From CAZHUN01 sp043801115 (GTDB lineage: Archaea > Iainarchaeota > Iainarchaeia > Iainarchaeales > UBA10191), in NCBI GenBank assembly GCA_043801115.1, contig JAZDMJ010000019.1, forward strand, positions 1 to 24,423: a stretch of DNA of 24,423 bases, written 5' to 3'. A program made the translations under genes and the position numbers. Each line of letters opens with the position of its first letter. Position 1 is the first letter of the stretch. This document shows positions 7,632 to 12,816 of the stretch, piece after piece. The notes beneath the pieces are model-generated. The model worked only from the letters and a program-made list of their open reading frames with translations, was not told where the DNA came from and made no database searches.

Positions 7632-7769
7632 TTATTCAAAGTCGCCTGAATCGTCTGCAGGAAGTTCTTCCGGTTCTTCTTCTTCGTCCGTAGAGTCGGG
7701 GTCGCTGTCTTCTTCTGGAGGAGTTTCGTCCCCGTCGCCGCCGTCGTATTCGATTTTGAATAATTTCAT
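7632..7769 (-). CDS. 45-residue acidic small protein
   Basis: A short gene reading MKLFKIEYDGG at the start, followed by about 34 residues dominated by Asp, Glu, Pro and Ser, and ending in SGDFE. It is supported as a real gene by a GAGGTGG ribosome-binding site about 8 nt before ATG 7769 and by an excellent TATA box (7817-7825) that would give a leader of about 25 nt. I recognise no family. The basic/aromatic start and the intrinsically disordered acidic tail could be a protein-binding or nucleic-acid-mimic module, but that is speculation. Its last residues resemble the tail of the LysW-like protein encoded about 0.9 kb away. Confidence 0.65.
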   Translation of the reverse strand: MKLFKIEYDGGDGDETPPEEDSDPDSTDEEEEPEELPADDSGDFE

Positions 7770-7816
7770 TGCAGTTCCACCTCAATATCGGGTTCTTCAC
7801 ATAATGTAGACTATGG

Positions 7817-7825
7817 TTTTATATA
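7817..7825 (-). promoter_or_regulatory. TATA box of the acidic small-protein gene
   Basis: TATATAAAA on the minus strand is close to the archaeal consensus. Transcription would start near 7795, leaving a leader of about 25 nt that contains the GAGGTGG ribosome-binding site. Confidence 0.6.
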
Positions 7826-7865
7826 CCTTGCAGAACCGAAGGCGAAAACCTTCCAAAATCAAAAT

Positions 7866-8768
7866 TCAAACCGTCAAATTCTTCGCCCACACATTCAAGT
7901 CTTTCAGCACTTTTTCGGGCGACAATTTTTCCAACTTGGAAAGCAGTTTCTTGTCCGAAAGCATTTCCACTTTCAACGGAACGCACACGCCGTCCACGAT
8001 TTTGCCATCCTTTACATGCAATGAAAAGGGAGCGCGGCACAGTTTTCCGCTCGGAGTCTGGGAAGGGTCTATTGTAATAAATCCCGACACTTTTTCGTGC
8101 CCGCCCGTAATGGGAATGTCCAGTTTTTGAAAGATTTCAACGCTCCACTTTCCCGCAAAACCCTGCATTGGATTATTTTTCGAAAATTGCAAGTGCTCTT
8201 CGTAAAACTCCCTGTCGATTGGATTTTCGAGCAGTACATACAAGTGAAAGCTCTTTCCCGTCCATGCGGCCTGCAGTTTGAACGCTCCCACGAGTTTGTT
8301 GAATTCCAAATCCGTTAGAATGCACCGCGCGAGTTCTCTCGCCACCAACTGGGCCTCTTTCGCACTCCTTCCCTTTCTGTCAATGTCGAAAAAAATCCGT
8401 TCAATGGAAAGGCCGACTCCTTCCCCGTTCGTCGCATACAACAATTCGGCATACTTGCGCGGGTAAAAGTAAGTCCACGCTTTTAGTTCCAATGGGGAAA
8501 GTTGCGCGCGCACTTCGTCCAAGTGCTTTTTGCGCAGTTTCCAAAAACTTTCGCTCCCCACTTGCGCCAATTCGTCAACGTACAAGGGTTCGATTTCGCT
8601 TCCGCGTTTCAAAATTTTGGGGCCGTTTGGAATCAAAATTTTCGTGGATAGCATTTTGTCTTTCAAGAACCCACGCAGTTTGGAAGCGACGGCGATGTAG
8701 TAGGGCAGGCAGTCGGTTTGTCCGAACGGCTTGAGCGCGCTCTTTTTCAATTCCTTTTCCCACTTCAT
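7866..8768 (-). CDS. priS: Archaeo-eukaryotic primase, PriS-like catalytic subunit
   Basis: A 300-residue primase-polymerase that would make RNA or DNA primers for replication. Motifs of the archaeo-eukaryotic primase superfamily are in order: the metal-binding DxD in FFDIDRKG (Asp128, Asp130), the s-x-H element in WTGKSFHLYV (around 169-178), a third acidic ID (233-234), and RAPFSLH (245-251), matching the family's R-x-P-x-S-L-H. No zinc-knuckle cysteines between motifs are obvious. Length suits a stand-alone PriS. No PriL-type iron-sulfur domain is fused or adjacent, so the large subunit must be elsewhere; a repair-type LigD-like primase is the alternative. The ATG overlaps the upstream stop (ATGA). 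Confidence 0.85.
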   Translation of the reverse strand: MKWEKELKKSALKPFGQTDCLPYYIAVASKLRGFLKDKMLSTKILIPNGPKILKRGSEIEPLYVDELAQVGSESFWKLRKKHLDEVRAQLSPLELKAWTYFYPRKYAELLYATNGEGVGLSIERIFFDIDRKGRSAKEAQLVARELARCILTDLEFNKLVGAFKLQAAWTGKSFHLYVLLENPIDREFYEEHLQFSKNNPMQGFAGKWSVEIFQKLDIPITGGHEKVSGFITIDPSQTPSGKLCRAPFSLHVKDGKIVDGVCVPLKVEMLSDKKLLSKLEKLSPEKVLKDLNVWAKNLTV

Positions 8769-8980
8769 GCTTTTCCCCTGTCTTCCAAAAACATGTCAAT
8801 GCTCCGGTCGAACGTTTTTTCAACTTCTTTGGAAAAATAGCACGCGGGCAGTTCATCGCTTTTGCGGTGGTGTGCAATGCACTCGCAACAAATGCCCTTG
8901 CGCGCGCACTCGTACGTGCACGGGCAGGATTTCAAATTCTGCGATTTTTTGCATTCCGTCACGTTTTTTTCTTCCTTCAT
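8765..8980 (-). CDS. Cys-rich small protein, DUF6485-like
   Basis: A 71-residue protein with seven cysteines packed into residues 10-47, including CPCTYECARKGICCECIAHH and LPACYF. This arrangement matches, from memory, the small DUF6485 family (N-x-C-x-C-T-Y...C-R-K-G-x-C-C-E-C...LPACYF...DRSI). The cysteines and histidines could hold zinc or an iron-sulfur cluster; the function is unknown. The protein ends with the family-like FDRSIDMFLEDRG. The gene is coupled at both ends: its ATG overlaps the stop of the 50-residue gene and its own stop overlaps the primase ATG, so its job may be linked to the primase or just to the operon. Confidence 0.82.
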   Translation of the reverse strand: MKEEKNVTECKKSQNLKSCPCTYECARKGICCECIAHHRKSDELPACYFSKEVEKTFDRSIDMFLEDRGKA

Positions 8981-9129
8981 ATTGATGCCCCAGTTTCGCG
9001 AATTACTCTGCTAAGAGACGACCGTCTAGGATGCAATATAGGAGTCCTTTCAACAAGCAGTAATCCCCCATAAAGGAAACGCCTAGGCAAGTCTTCCTTT
9101 TTGACGTGTTTGGTTTGTATTTTTCTCAT
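8977..9129 (-). CDS. 50-residue basic protein between tRNA-Leu and the primase operon
   Basis: A short gene that is easy to miss. It starts at ATG 9129, has an AAGGTG ribosome-binding site 6-7 nt upstream, and its TGA stop overlaps the ATG of the DUF6485-like gene (ATGA), the same coupling seen one gene further on. The product (MRKIQTKHVKKEDLPRRF at the start) is strongly basic with a hydrophobic centre, YGGLLLV, and many Arg/Ser near the end. I recognise no family. It lies 25 nt after the 3' end of tRNA-Leu and may be co-transcribed with it. Confidence 0.65.
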   Translation of the reverse strand: MRKIQTKHVKKEDLPRRFLYGGLLLVERTPILHPRRSSLSRVIRETGASI

Positions 9130-9154
9130 TTTTTCACCTTTTTGGAAAGTATAT

Positions 9155-9272
9155 TGCAGGGGGGAGGATTTGAACCCCCGAAGGCACTAAGCCACCAGAT
9201 CTTGAGTTTCGCCCGCAAACCGCTTTTTAGACGGATTGCGACTGGCGCGTTTGACCGCTTCGCTACCCCTGC
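9155..9272 (-). tRNA. tRNA-Leu(CAA) with a 34-nt intron
   Basis: The minus strand folds as a class II tRNA: acceptor GCAGGGG/CCCCTGC with discriminator A, D-stem GCG/CGC, anticodon stem CCAGA/TCTGG around loop CTCAAGA (anticodon CAA, 9202-9204 on the plus strand), long variable arm with stem GGC/GCC, and T-arm GGGGG-TTCAAAT-CCTCC (one G-U pair). Removal of 34 nt (9208-9241) is required to close the anticodon stem. The mature length would be 84 nt. CCA is not encoded. The tRNA reads TTG leucine codons. Confidence 0.93.
9208..9241 (-). other. tRNA intron at non-canonical position 30/31 with bulge-helix-bulge
   Basis: The intron interrupts the 5' strand of the anticodon stem, not the usual 37/38 site. 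The pre-tRNA can form the archaeal splicing motif exactly. Exon CGCC pairs with intron GGCG as the 4-bp central helix. The 3-nt bulges AG^T and AA^A are each cut after the second base. The intron's own hairpin (CGCAA.CCG with CGG.TTGCG) stacks directly on the helix. The outer helix is weak. Splicing would need the archaeal EndA endonuclease, likely of a broad-specificity type. Confidence 0.85.
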
Positions 9273-9338
9273 AATGAAAGCGACCTGGCCTCATCAGCGG
9301 TCAAAACAATTAGATATGCAATGCTAAAATTTAATAAT

Positions 9339-9383
9339 AACCTTGTATGGACCAACGCTTCAAACCGCCTGTTTTGCAAGGTT
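9339..9383. repeat. Inverted repeat between HIT gene and tRNA-Leu
   Basis: AACCTTG (9339-9345) and CAAGGTT (9377-9383) form 7-bp arms around a 31-nt interior directly after the HIT stop codon. It could be a 3' end structure of the HIT transcript or chance. Confidence 0.3.
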
Positions 9384-9802
9384 TACGCGTTGTCCAGTTT
9401 GGAAGAGATTTGTTCGGCAAAGTCTTTCAAAACGTTTAACGGTTGTTGGACGAACTCTTTTTCGAAAACGCGTTTCGTACAAACGTCTTTCGCGTCGAAC
9501 ATGGGAATGACGTGGACGTGCGCGTGCGGAACGTCAAAACCGGCGATCAAAATTCCGACTTTTTTGCACTGTGTGACTTTTTTGACCGCTTTGGCGATTT
9601 TTTTGGCCGCAAGCATTATTTCAGAAAAAGCCGGGTCGTCCAATTCTTGAAATTCGGAAACGTGCTTTTTGGGAATGACCAAAACATGTCCCGGATTGAC
9701 GGGCGCGCGGTCCATGAAGGCCAAAATTGCTCCGCTTTCGAACACGCGTGCAATCGGAACTTTTTCCTGCGCGAGCAGACAAAACTTGCATTCGACAGTC
9801 AT
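9383..9802 (-). CDS. HIT-family nucleotide hydrolase/transferase
   Basis: A 139-residue histidine-triad protein of the Hint/HIT branch. It has the catalytic HAHVHVIP triad, preceded by IAGFDVP, and the N-terminal half carries CKFCLLA, a two-Cys zinc-type pair found in many HINT proteins. The block NPGHVLVIPKKHVSEF is typical. Such proteins cleave AMP-linked substrates such as aminoacyl- or lysyl-AMP. ATG 9802 is preferred over the TTG one codon earlier, since a TATA-like box is centred about 27 nt upstream and no Shine-Dalgarno is present. Most likely an independent leaderless transcript. Confidence 0.94.
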   Translation of the reverse strand: MTVECKFCLLAQEKVPIARVFESGAILAFMDRAPVNPGHVLVIPKKHVSEFQELDDPAFSEIMLAAKKIAKAVKKVTQCKKVGILIAGFDVPHAHVHVIPMFDAKDVCTKRVFEKEFVQQPLNVLKDFAEQISSKLDNA

Positions 9803-9825
9803 CAAATCAAAAAATGAAATGTCAA

Positions 9826-9833
9826 GTTTTTAA
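9826..9833 (-). promoter_or_regulatory. TATA-like box of the HIT gene
   Basis: TTAAAAAC on the minus strand is centred about 27 nt before ATG 9802 and overlaps the stop codon of the upstream NTPase gene. Confidence 0.5.
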
Positions 9834-10393
9834 TCGCCTTGTTTGGCGACGAGTTTGGTCTGTTTTTCCTTTTTTGGAGAGCGTTTTTCGACGATTCCGA
9901 TGGCTTTTTTCCACGCGCCGGAAGGGAGTTCAGAGTATTTGACGTTGAAGTCTTTCAATACCCTGTCAATGCGCGCGTCCATTTCTTTCTGCCAGCGCAC
10001 GCTCGTCGAGCGGAAGCCGTCCGCGATGAGGTTTTGCGGAGAAGCACGGATTTTGAACACAAAATCGTACGAGGGCATCCAATATTTTACAATGGCGTCC
10101 AAGTCCCTTTTTTCCTTGTGCGCGCGGACAAAGTAGGCGTAGTTGTCCAAAATCGAGCGGTCGCAAATGACGATTTTGTGGTCCTTTTCGGCCTGGATTT
10201 CGCGGACAATCTGGTTGAACAAAATCCACGCCTGCGCCTCTTTCGAGCTTTTTTCGTTCACGGGCAGCGGGCACTGGCGGGACAGCTCGTCGACTACGGT
10301 CGCGTTTTCTCCTTTTGACAAGTAGTGGTTGTGCAAGTGGTTGCAAAAATACGTTTTTCCCGCGCCCAAACTTCCAATCACTGCAATCTTCAC
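9830..10393 (-). CDS. P-loop NTPase/kinase of the AAA_28 type
   Basis: A 187-residue P-loop protein with Walker A GSLGAGKT at residues 8-15 and a probable Walker B/lid region VICDRSILDNYAYFVRAH, the D-R-s-x-x-D pattern of nucleoside and small-molecule kinases. Such AAA_28 proteins phosphorylate or bind nucleotides, but the substrate is not evident. The last 20 residues are a lysine-rich tail. The start is GTG 10393, with AAGGG about 9 nt upstream. The gene follows the toxin-antitoxin-like pair after a C/T-rich gap of about 50 nt, so it may have its own promoter there. Confidence 0.82.
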   Translation of the reverse strand: MKIAVIGSLGAGKTYFCNHLHNHYLSKGENATVVDELSRQCPLPVNEKSSKEAQAWILFNQIVREIQAEKDHKIVICDRSILDNYAYFVRAHKEKRDLDAIVKYWMPSYDFVFKIRASPQNLIADGFRSTSVRWQKEMDARIDRVLKDFNVKYSELPSGAWKKAIGIVEKRSPKKEKQTKLVAKQGD

Positions 10394-10445
10394 GCCAAAA
10401 GCCCTTCACTTGCAGGGGCAAAAGTCGTAAAAAGGAGGGGGAAAG

Positions 10446-10757
10446 CTACTTGGCGAAGAGTTCCATTTTTTTGCCCGCGCACACTTTGAGCACGAGTTCT
10501 TCTCCTTTTTCCAGGCCCAGCGCTTTTTGCGCTTCTTTGGGAATACGTACAATCAAGTTGCTCTTGATTTGCCCCACTTTGACTTTGAATTCGGATTTTC
10601 GGAGCTTGTTCAAGAGTAAAATTTTTTCCGCTTCTTCTGGGTGAAAGTATTCTTCCCCGCACTTTGCACACTTCCACCCTTTGACGTCAAACCCTTGAAA
10701 GCGGAGCCTGGCCTCTTTGGCAATCGCGCCGCACTTTCCGCACTTCAATCCTTTCAT
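10446..10757 (-). CDS. Zinc-ribbon (MqsA/YgiT-like) plus AbrB-domain protein, probable antitoxin
   Basis: A 103-residue two-domain protein. The N-terminus is a zinc ribbon with Cys6/Cys9 and Cys30/Cys33, the second pair in the context CAKCGEEYFHPEEAEKI, which resembles the N-terminal domain of MqsA/YgiT antitoxins. The C-terminus (about 57-100) is a SpoVT/AbrB swapped-hairpin DNA-binding domain: KVGQIKSNLIVRIPKEAQ followed by LGLEKGEELVLKV. AbrB domains are common in antitoxins and would let it repress its own operon. Its partner is the DUF4258-like gene 10 nt upstream, giving toxin-first order as in mqsRA. Acting as a plain transcription factor is the alternative. Confidence 0.88.
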   Translation of the reverse strand: MKGLKCGKCGAIAKEARLRFQGFDVKGWKCAKCGEEYFHPEEAEKILLLNKLRKSEFKVKVGQIKSNLIVRIPKEAQKALGLEKGEELVLKVCAGKKMELFAK

Positions 10758-10767
10758 ACGTTTTCAC

Positions 10768-11061
10768 TCAAAAAATTCCCACATGAAGCAACAGCCAGCA
10801 CTCGCAATTCATTGAATAGTTGAAAGACTTTACCGCAACCACTTTCAACATCTTTCTTCCCTTTCGAACGCATTTTTCCAACACTTCCTTCTTTCGAGGA
10901 CTTACCTCGCAGTCGAAACCTTCTTCAAGCACGCGAATGGCATCCGCAATCGTCATGCCCTGCCGGCACAGCTCGCGAAACGCCGAACGGCTTGGAATAA
11001 CTTTCAATCCTTCGAATTTCGGAGCAATTCCGTTGCCCAGTTCAACATACTCTATAAACAT
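10768..11061 (-). CDS. DUF4258-like protein, probable toxin of a type II pair
   Basis: A 97-residue protein. The C-terminal half carries the layout of archaeal DUF4258 proteins: a helix with TIADAIRVLEEGF, a basic stretch CEVSPRKKEVLEKCVRKG, then strands KMLKVVAVKSF and a terminal CWLLLHVGIF. DUF4258 proteins commonly sit beside YgiT-type zinc-finger antitoxins and are thought to be RNase toxins of the RelE/MqsR kind, with little experimental proof. Position and size fit that role. The ATG lies in an inverted repeat (11057-11079). No catalytic residues could be identified with certainty. Confidence 0.75.
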   Translation of the reverse strand: MFIEYVELGNGIAPKFEGLKVIPSRSAFRELCRQGMTIADAIRVLEEGFDCEVSPRKKEVLEKCVRKGRKMLKVVAVKSFNYSMNCECWLLLHVGIF

Positions 11062-11079
11062 ATGTCATTAATATATGTT
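11057..11079. promoter_or_regulatory. Inverted repeat over the toxin start, possible operator
   Basis: AACATAT (11057-11063) and ATATGTT (11073-11079) are perfect 7-bp arms with a 9-bp spacer. They overlap the start codon of the DUF4258-like gene and an AT-rich TATATTAA stretch. The position suits autorepression by the AbrB-domain partner, but the arms are simple AT-rich sequence. Confidence 0.4.
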
Positions 11080-11269
11080 CTTCCTGCCTTTGATTCAAGC
11101 CTTGAAACTCTAACTCTCTTTAAACCGTTGCAAGAATTCGACGATTGCCTTGAAAGAAAGGGAAAGCGCGGGGGACGCGACTTCAATCGACTATTCACGT
11201 CGCCAAGTAGTTTTCGGTTCAAACCTATTAGAACGCATTCTATAAGAACAAAGAAGTATTTAGCGGTTT

Positions 11270-11290
11270 CGCTTTTAAACTTCAAAAGCG
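11270..11290 (+). promoter_or_regulatory. Hairpin abutting the ribosome-binding site of the phosphatase-like gene
   Basis: CGCTTTT (11270-11276) pairs with AAAAGCG (11284-11290), and the last G belongs to the GGAGG site at 11290-11294, which serves ATG 11301. It also contains a TTTTAAAC TATA-like core 25 nt before the ATG, so it may simply be promoter DNA. The rest of 11080-11269 shows no gene I can support. Confidence 0.35.
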
Positions 11291-11300
11291 GAGGAATAGT

Positions 11301-12044
11301 ATGCGTTCGCACGTGCCCCGTTCTCAGCGAAAAAATAGGCTTAACACTCAATCCCTCTTACAGAAGGCGATAGGAATAACCGCTATTGGAAGACATTCGT
11401 TCAAAGGAGACGCACCCACTGGGCTTTCCAAATTAGGTGTGGAAAAAGCGATTTGGGCCGGACAACACTTGCCTTCAGGATTCTTGCTCAGCGTTGTTCA
11501 TGGGGACGAACCGCGGCACCAGAGTACGGCCAACTACGTGCACGCCGCCTATCCGGGAAGAAAAGAACCCTTCACAACTGCCACCGCTTCCGCTCTTGCA
11601 CCAGAACTTGGAGTGCAATGGCTCAAGAATCCCAAAGCCTACCAAAAGTTAGTGGAAGAATTTGGAAGGGAGGCAGTTATAAGAAAGTGGATTGACGGAA
11701 ATGTTTCGCCAGAAGTTTTGGAACGCCCCGAAATTGTTGGAAAAGAAATCTTGAAAAAACGTTTGAGAGAAACAAAAGTTCAAATCGCGTTCGGATACCG
11801 CCCGTTTCATGCTGCGGTTTCCAGCGCGCCATATGACGCCGCAATGTTGAAAGTGTTGGGAATCGATTATGCGCGCGTAAAGCCCAAAACGGGAGCGGGA
11901 AGGGAACCCAAGCGGGGAGAAACCTTCAAAGAAACCGAAGCCATGCTGTTCTATCACCTTCCAGATGGAAGAATCATTCTTTCGTGGAGAGGAAAAAAGT
12001 TCGACGTTTCCAAAAAACTGGATAAACTCCTAAGTAAGCCTTAA
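11301..12044 (+). CDS. Histidine phosphatase (phosphoglycerate mutase-like) family protein, divergent
   Basis: A 247-residue protein. Near residue 31 the segment AIGRHSFKGD resembles the RHG catalytic motif of the histidine phosphatase fold, followed as expected by LSKLGVEKA (the family's LT-x-x-G-x-x-QA). A second block, VVHGDEPRHQSTANYVHA, fits the R-x-x-x-TA motif. A later FHAAVSSAPYDAAMLKVLGI may hold the second catalytic histidine. RHS in place of RHG and the blurred second-His motif make activity uncertain. Start ATG 11301 has GGAGG 6 nt upstream. The first 20 residues are basic and not clearly part of the fold. Confidence 0.65.
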   Translation: MRSHVPRSQRKNRLNTQSLLQKAIGITAIGRHSFKGDAPTGLSKLGVEKAIWAGQHLPSGFLLSVVHGDEPRHQSTANYVHAAYPGRKEPFTTATASALAPELGVQWLKNPKAYQKLVEEFGREAVIRKWIDGNVSPEVLERPEIVGKEILKKRLRETKVQIAFGYRPFHAAVSSAPYDAAMLKVLGIDYARVKPKTGAGREPKRGETFKETEAMLFYHLPDGRIILSWRGKKFDVSKKLDKLLSKP

Positions 12045-12047
12045 AAC
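12040..12047 (+). promoter_or_regulatory. TATA-like box of the Bat-type regulator gene
   Basis: CTTAAAAC is centred 26-27 nt before ATG 12070 and overlaps the stop of the phosphatase-like gene. It supports a leaderless start. Confidence 0.5.
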
Positions 12048-12069
12048 CACTGAACGTCTATCTACCATT

Positions 12070-12735
12070 ATGTGGGTTCTCAAGTTGAAGTTCTGGCACC
12101 AGAACAGCTTTGCCATTCCCTACGCCAAAAAATACAATTTAACCATTCTTGGATTCCCCCTGCACAAATACGTTACCGGAGATTTCGCGCACATAACGAC
12201 GGGACACCTTCTCTTAGGAAGAGAGAAAGACAAGCAAGCATACCTAGCCGATGTCCGCAAAAATCCAAAAGTGGAATACATGGAAACTGAAGGAAATTTT
12301 TTGATTTACTCGGGAAAGGTTCCCAAAAACGAATTCCACACCCACATGTACTTTTCTCCTGAAATATTTTTTGTCAAGCCCCTCACCATAAAACCAGACG
12401 GGTTCGAGTATTTAGAAGTGGCTTCAATCGAAAAAAAGTATTTGTCCAAATTTTTGAAAAAAATCGAAAAAAGTGTCAAAATTAACTCAGTGAACCTTTC
12501 CAAGGAAAAAATGACTGATTTTTACATTCCACATTTGATTCCAAAATTGACCGAAAAACAGAAGGAGGCAATAACCATCGCATACGCTAAAGGATTTTAT
12601 GAATTCCCAAAAAAGACAAACATTGAAAGACTCGCAAAGTCGGCAAAGCTTTCCCCAAGTACATTTCAGGAACATTTAAGGAAGGCAGAGGAAAAACTGC
12701 TACCATTCATACTCGAAAGCCTTGCAATCAAATAA
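12070..12735 (+). CDS. Bat-type HTH_10 transcriptional regulator
   Basis: A 221-residue putative regulator. The C-terminal about 55 residues match the bacterio-opsin-activator HTH domain found almost only in archaea: LTEKQKEAITIAYAKGFYEFP, then a helix-turn-helix IERLAKSAKLSPSTFQEHLRKAEEKLL. The N-terminal 150 residues are a mixed alpha/beta region, with HxH (residues 92-94 area) and many aromatics, that could sense a ligand; I cannot name it. Start ATG 12070 has a TATA-like box at the leaderless distance. The gene is followed at once by a 14-bp palindrome and then the split dikinase genes, which are the natural candidates for its targets. Confidence 0.88.
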   Translation: MWVLKLKFWHQNSFAIPYAKKYNLTILGFPLHKYVTGDFAHITTGHLLLGREKDKQAYLADVRKNPKVEYMETEGNFLIYSGKVPKNEFHTHMYFSPEIFFVKPLTIKPDGFEYLEVASIEKKYLSKFLKKIEKSVKINSVNLSKEKMTDFYIPHLIPKLTEKQKEAITIAYAKGFYEFPKKTNIERLAKSAKLSPSTFQEHLRKAEEKLLPFILESLAIK

Positions 12736-12749
12736 CCGTTGTACAACGG
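12736..12749. promoter_or_regulatory. Perfect 14-bp palindrome, candidate operator
   Basis: CCGTTGTACAACGG is a perfect palindrome that begins at the base after the regulator's TAA stop. It lies about 67 nt before the dikinase ATG and upstream of the AT-rich promoter segment (about 12775-12787). It could be an activator or repressor site; as RNA it would form a short hairpin. Confidence 0.5.
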
Positions 12750-12816
12750 GTAAAGGAATAATAACACTGCCAAAGATAATACATAACATAAGCTAGTGTT
12801 TCTTTAAGGTGAACGA

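Noticed and set aside
7597..7809. A serine-rich rightward open frame opposite the acidic small-protein gene
   Set aside because: Its Ser/Ser/Gly composition is the antisense of the Asp/Glu codons on the other strand, and no promoter or ribosome-binding site supports it.
9273..9310. CTGATGAGG on the minus strand just upstream of tRNA-Leu, reminiscent of a hammerhead ribozyme core or a C/D-box C motif
   Set aside because: No GAAA core partner or three-stem layout for a hammerhead, and no properly spaced D box or C'/D' pair was found; the base before TGATGA is not a purine.
11195..11245. GGTTCAAACC, which looks like a tRNA T-arm
   Set aside because: The flanking bases do not form the 5-bp T stem, acceptor or anticodon arm on either strand.
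11062..11373. Overlapping open frames on both strands between the toxin and the phosphatase-like gene
   Set aside because: No ribosome-binding site, no recognisable domain, and the plus-strand frame overlaps the well-supported start at 11301.
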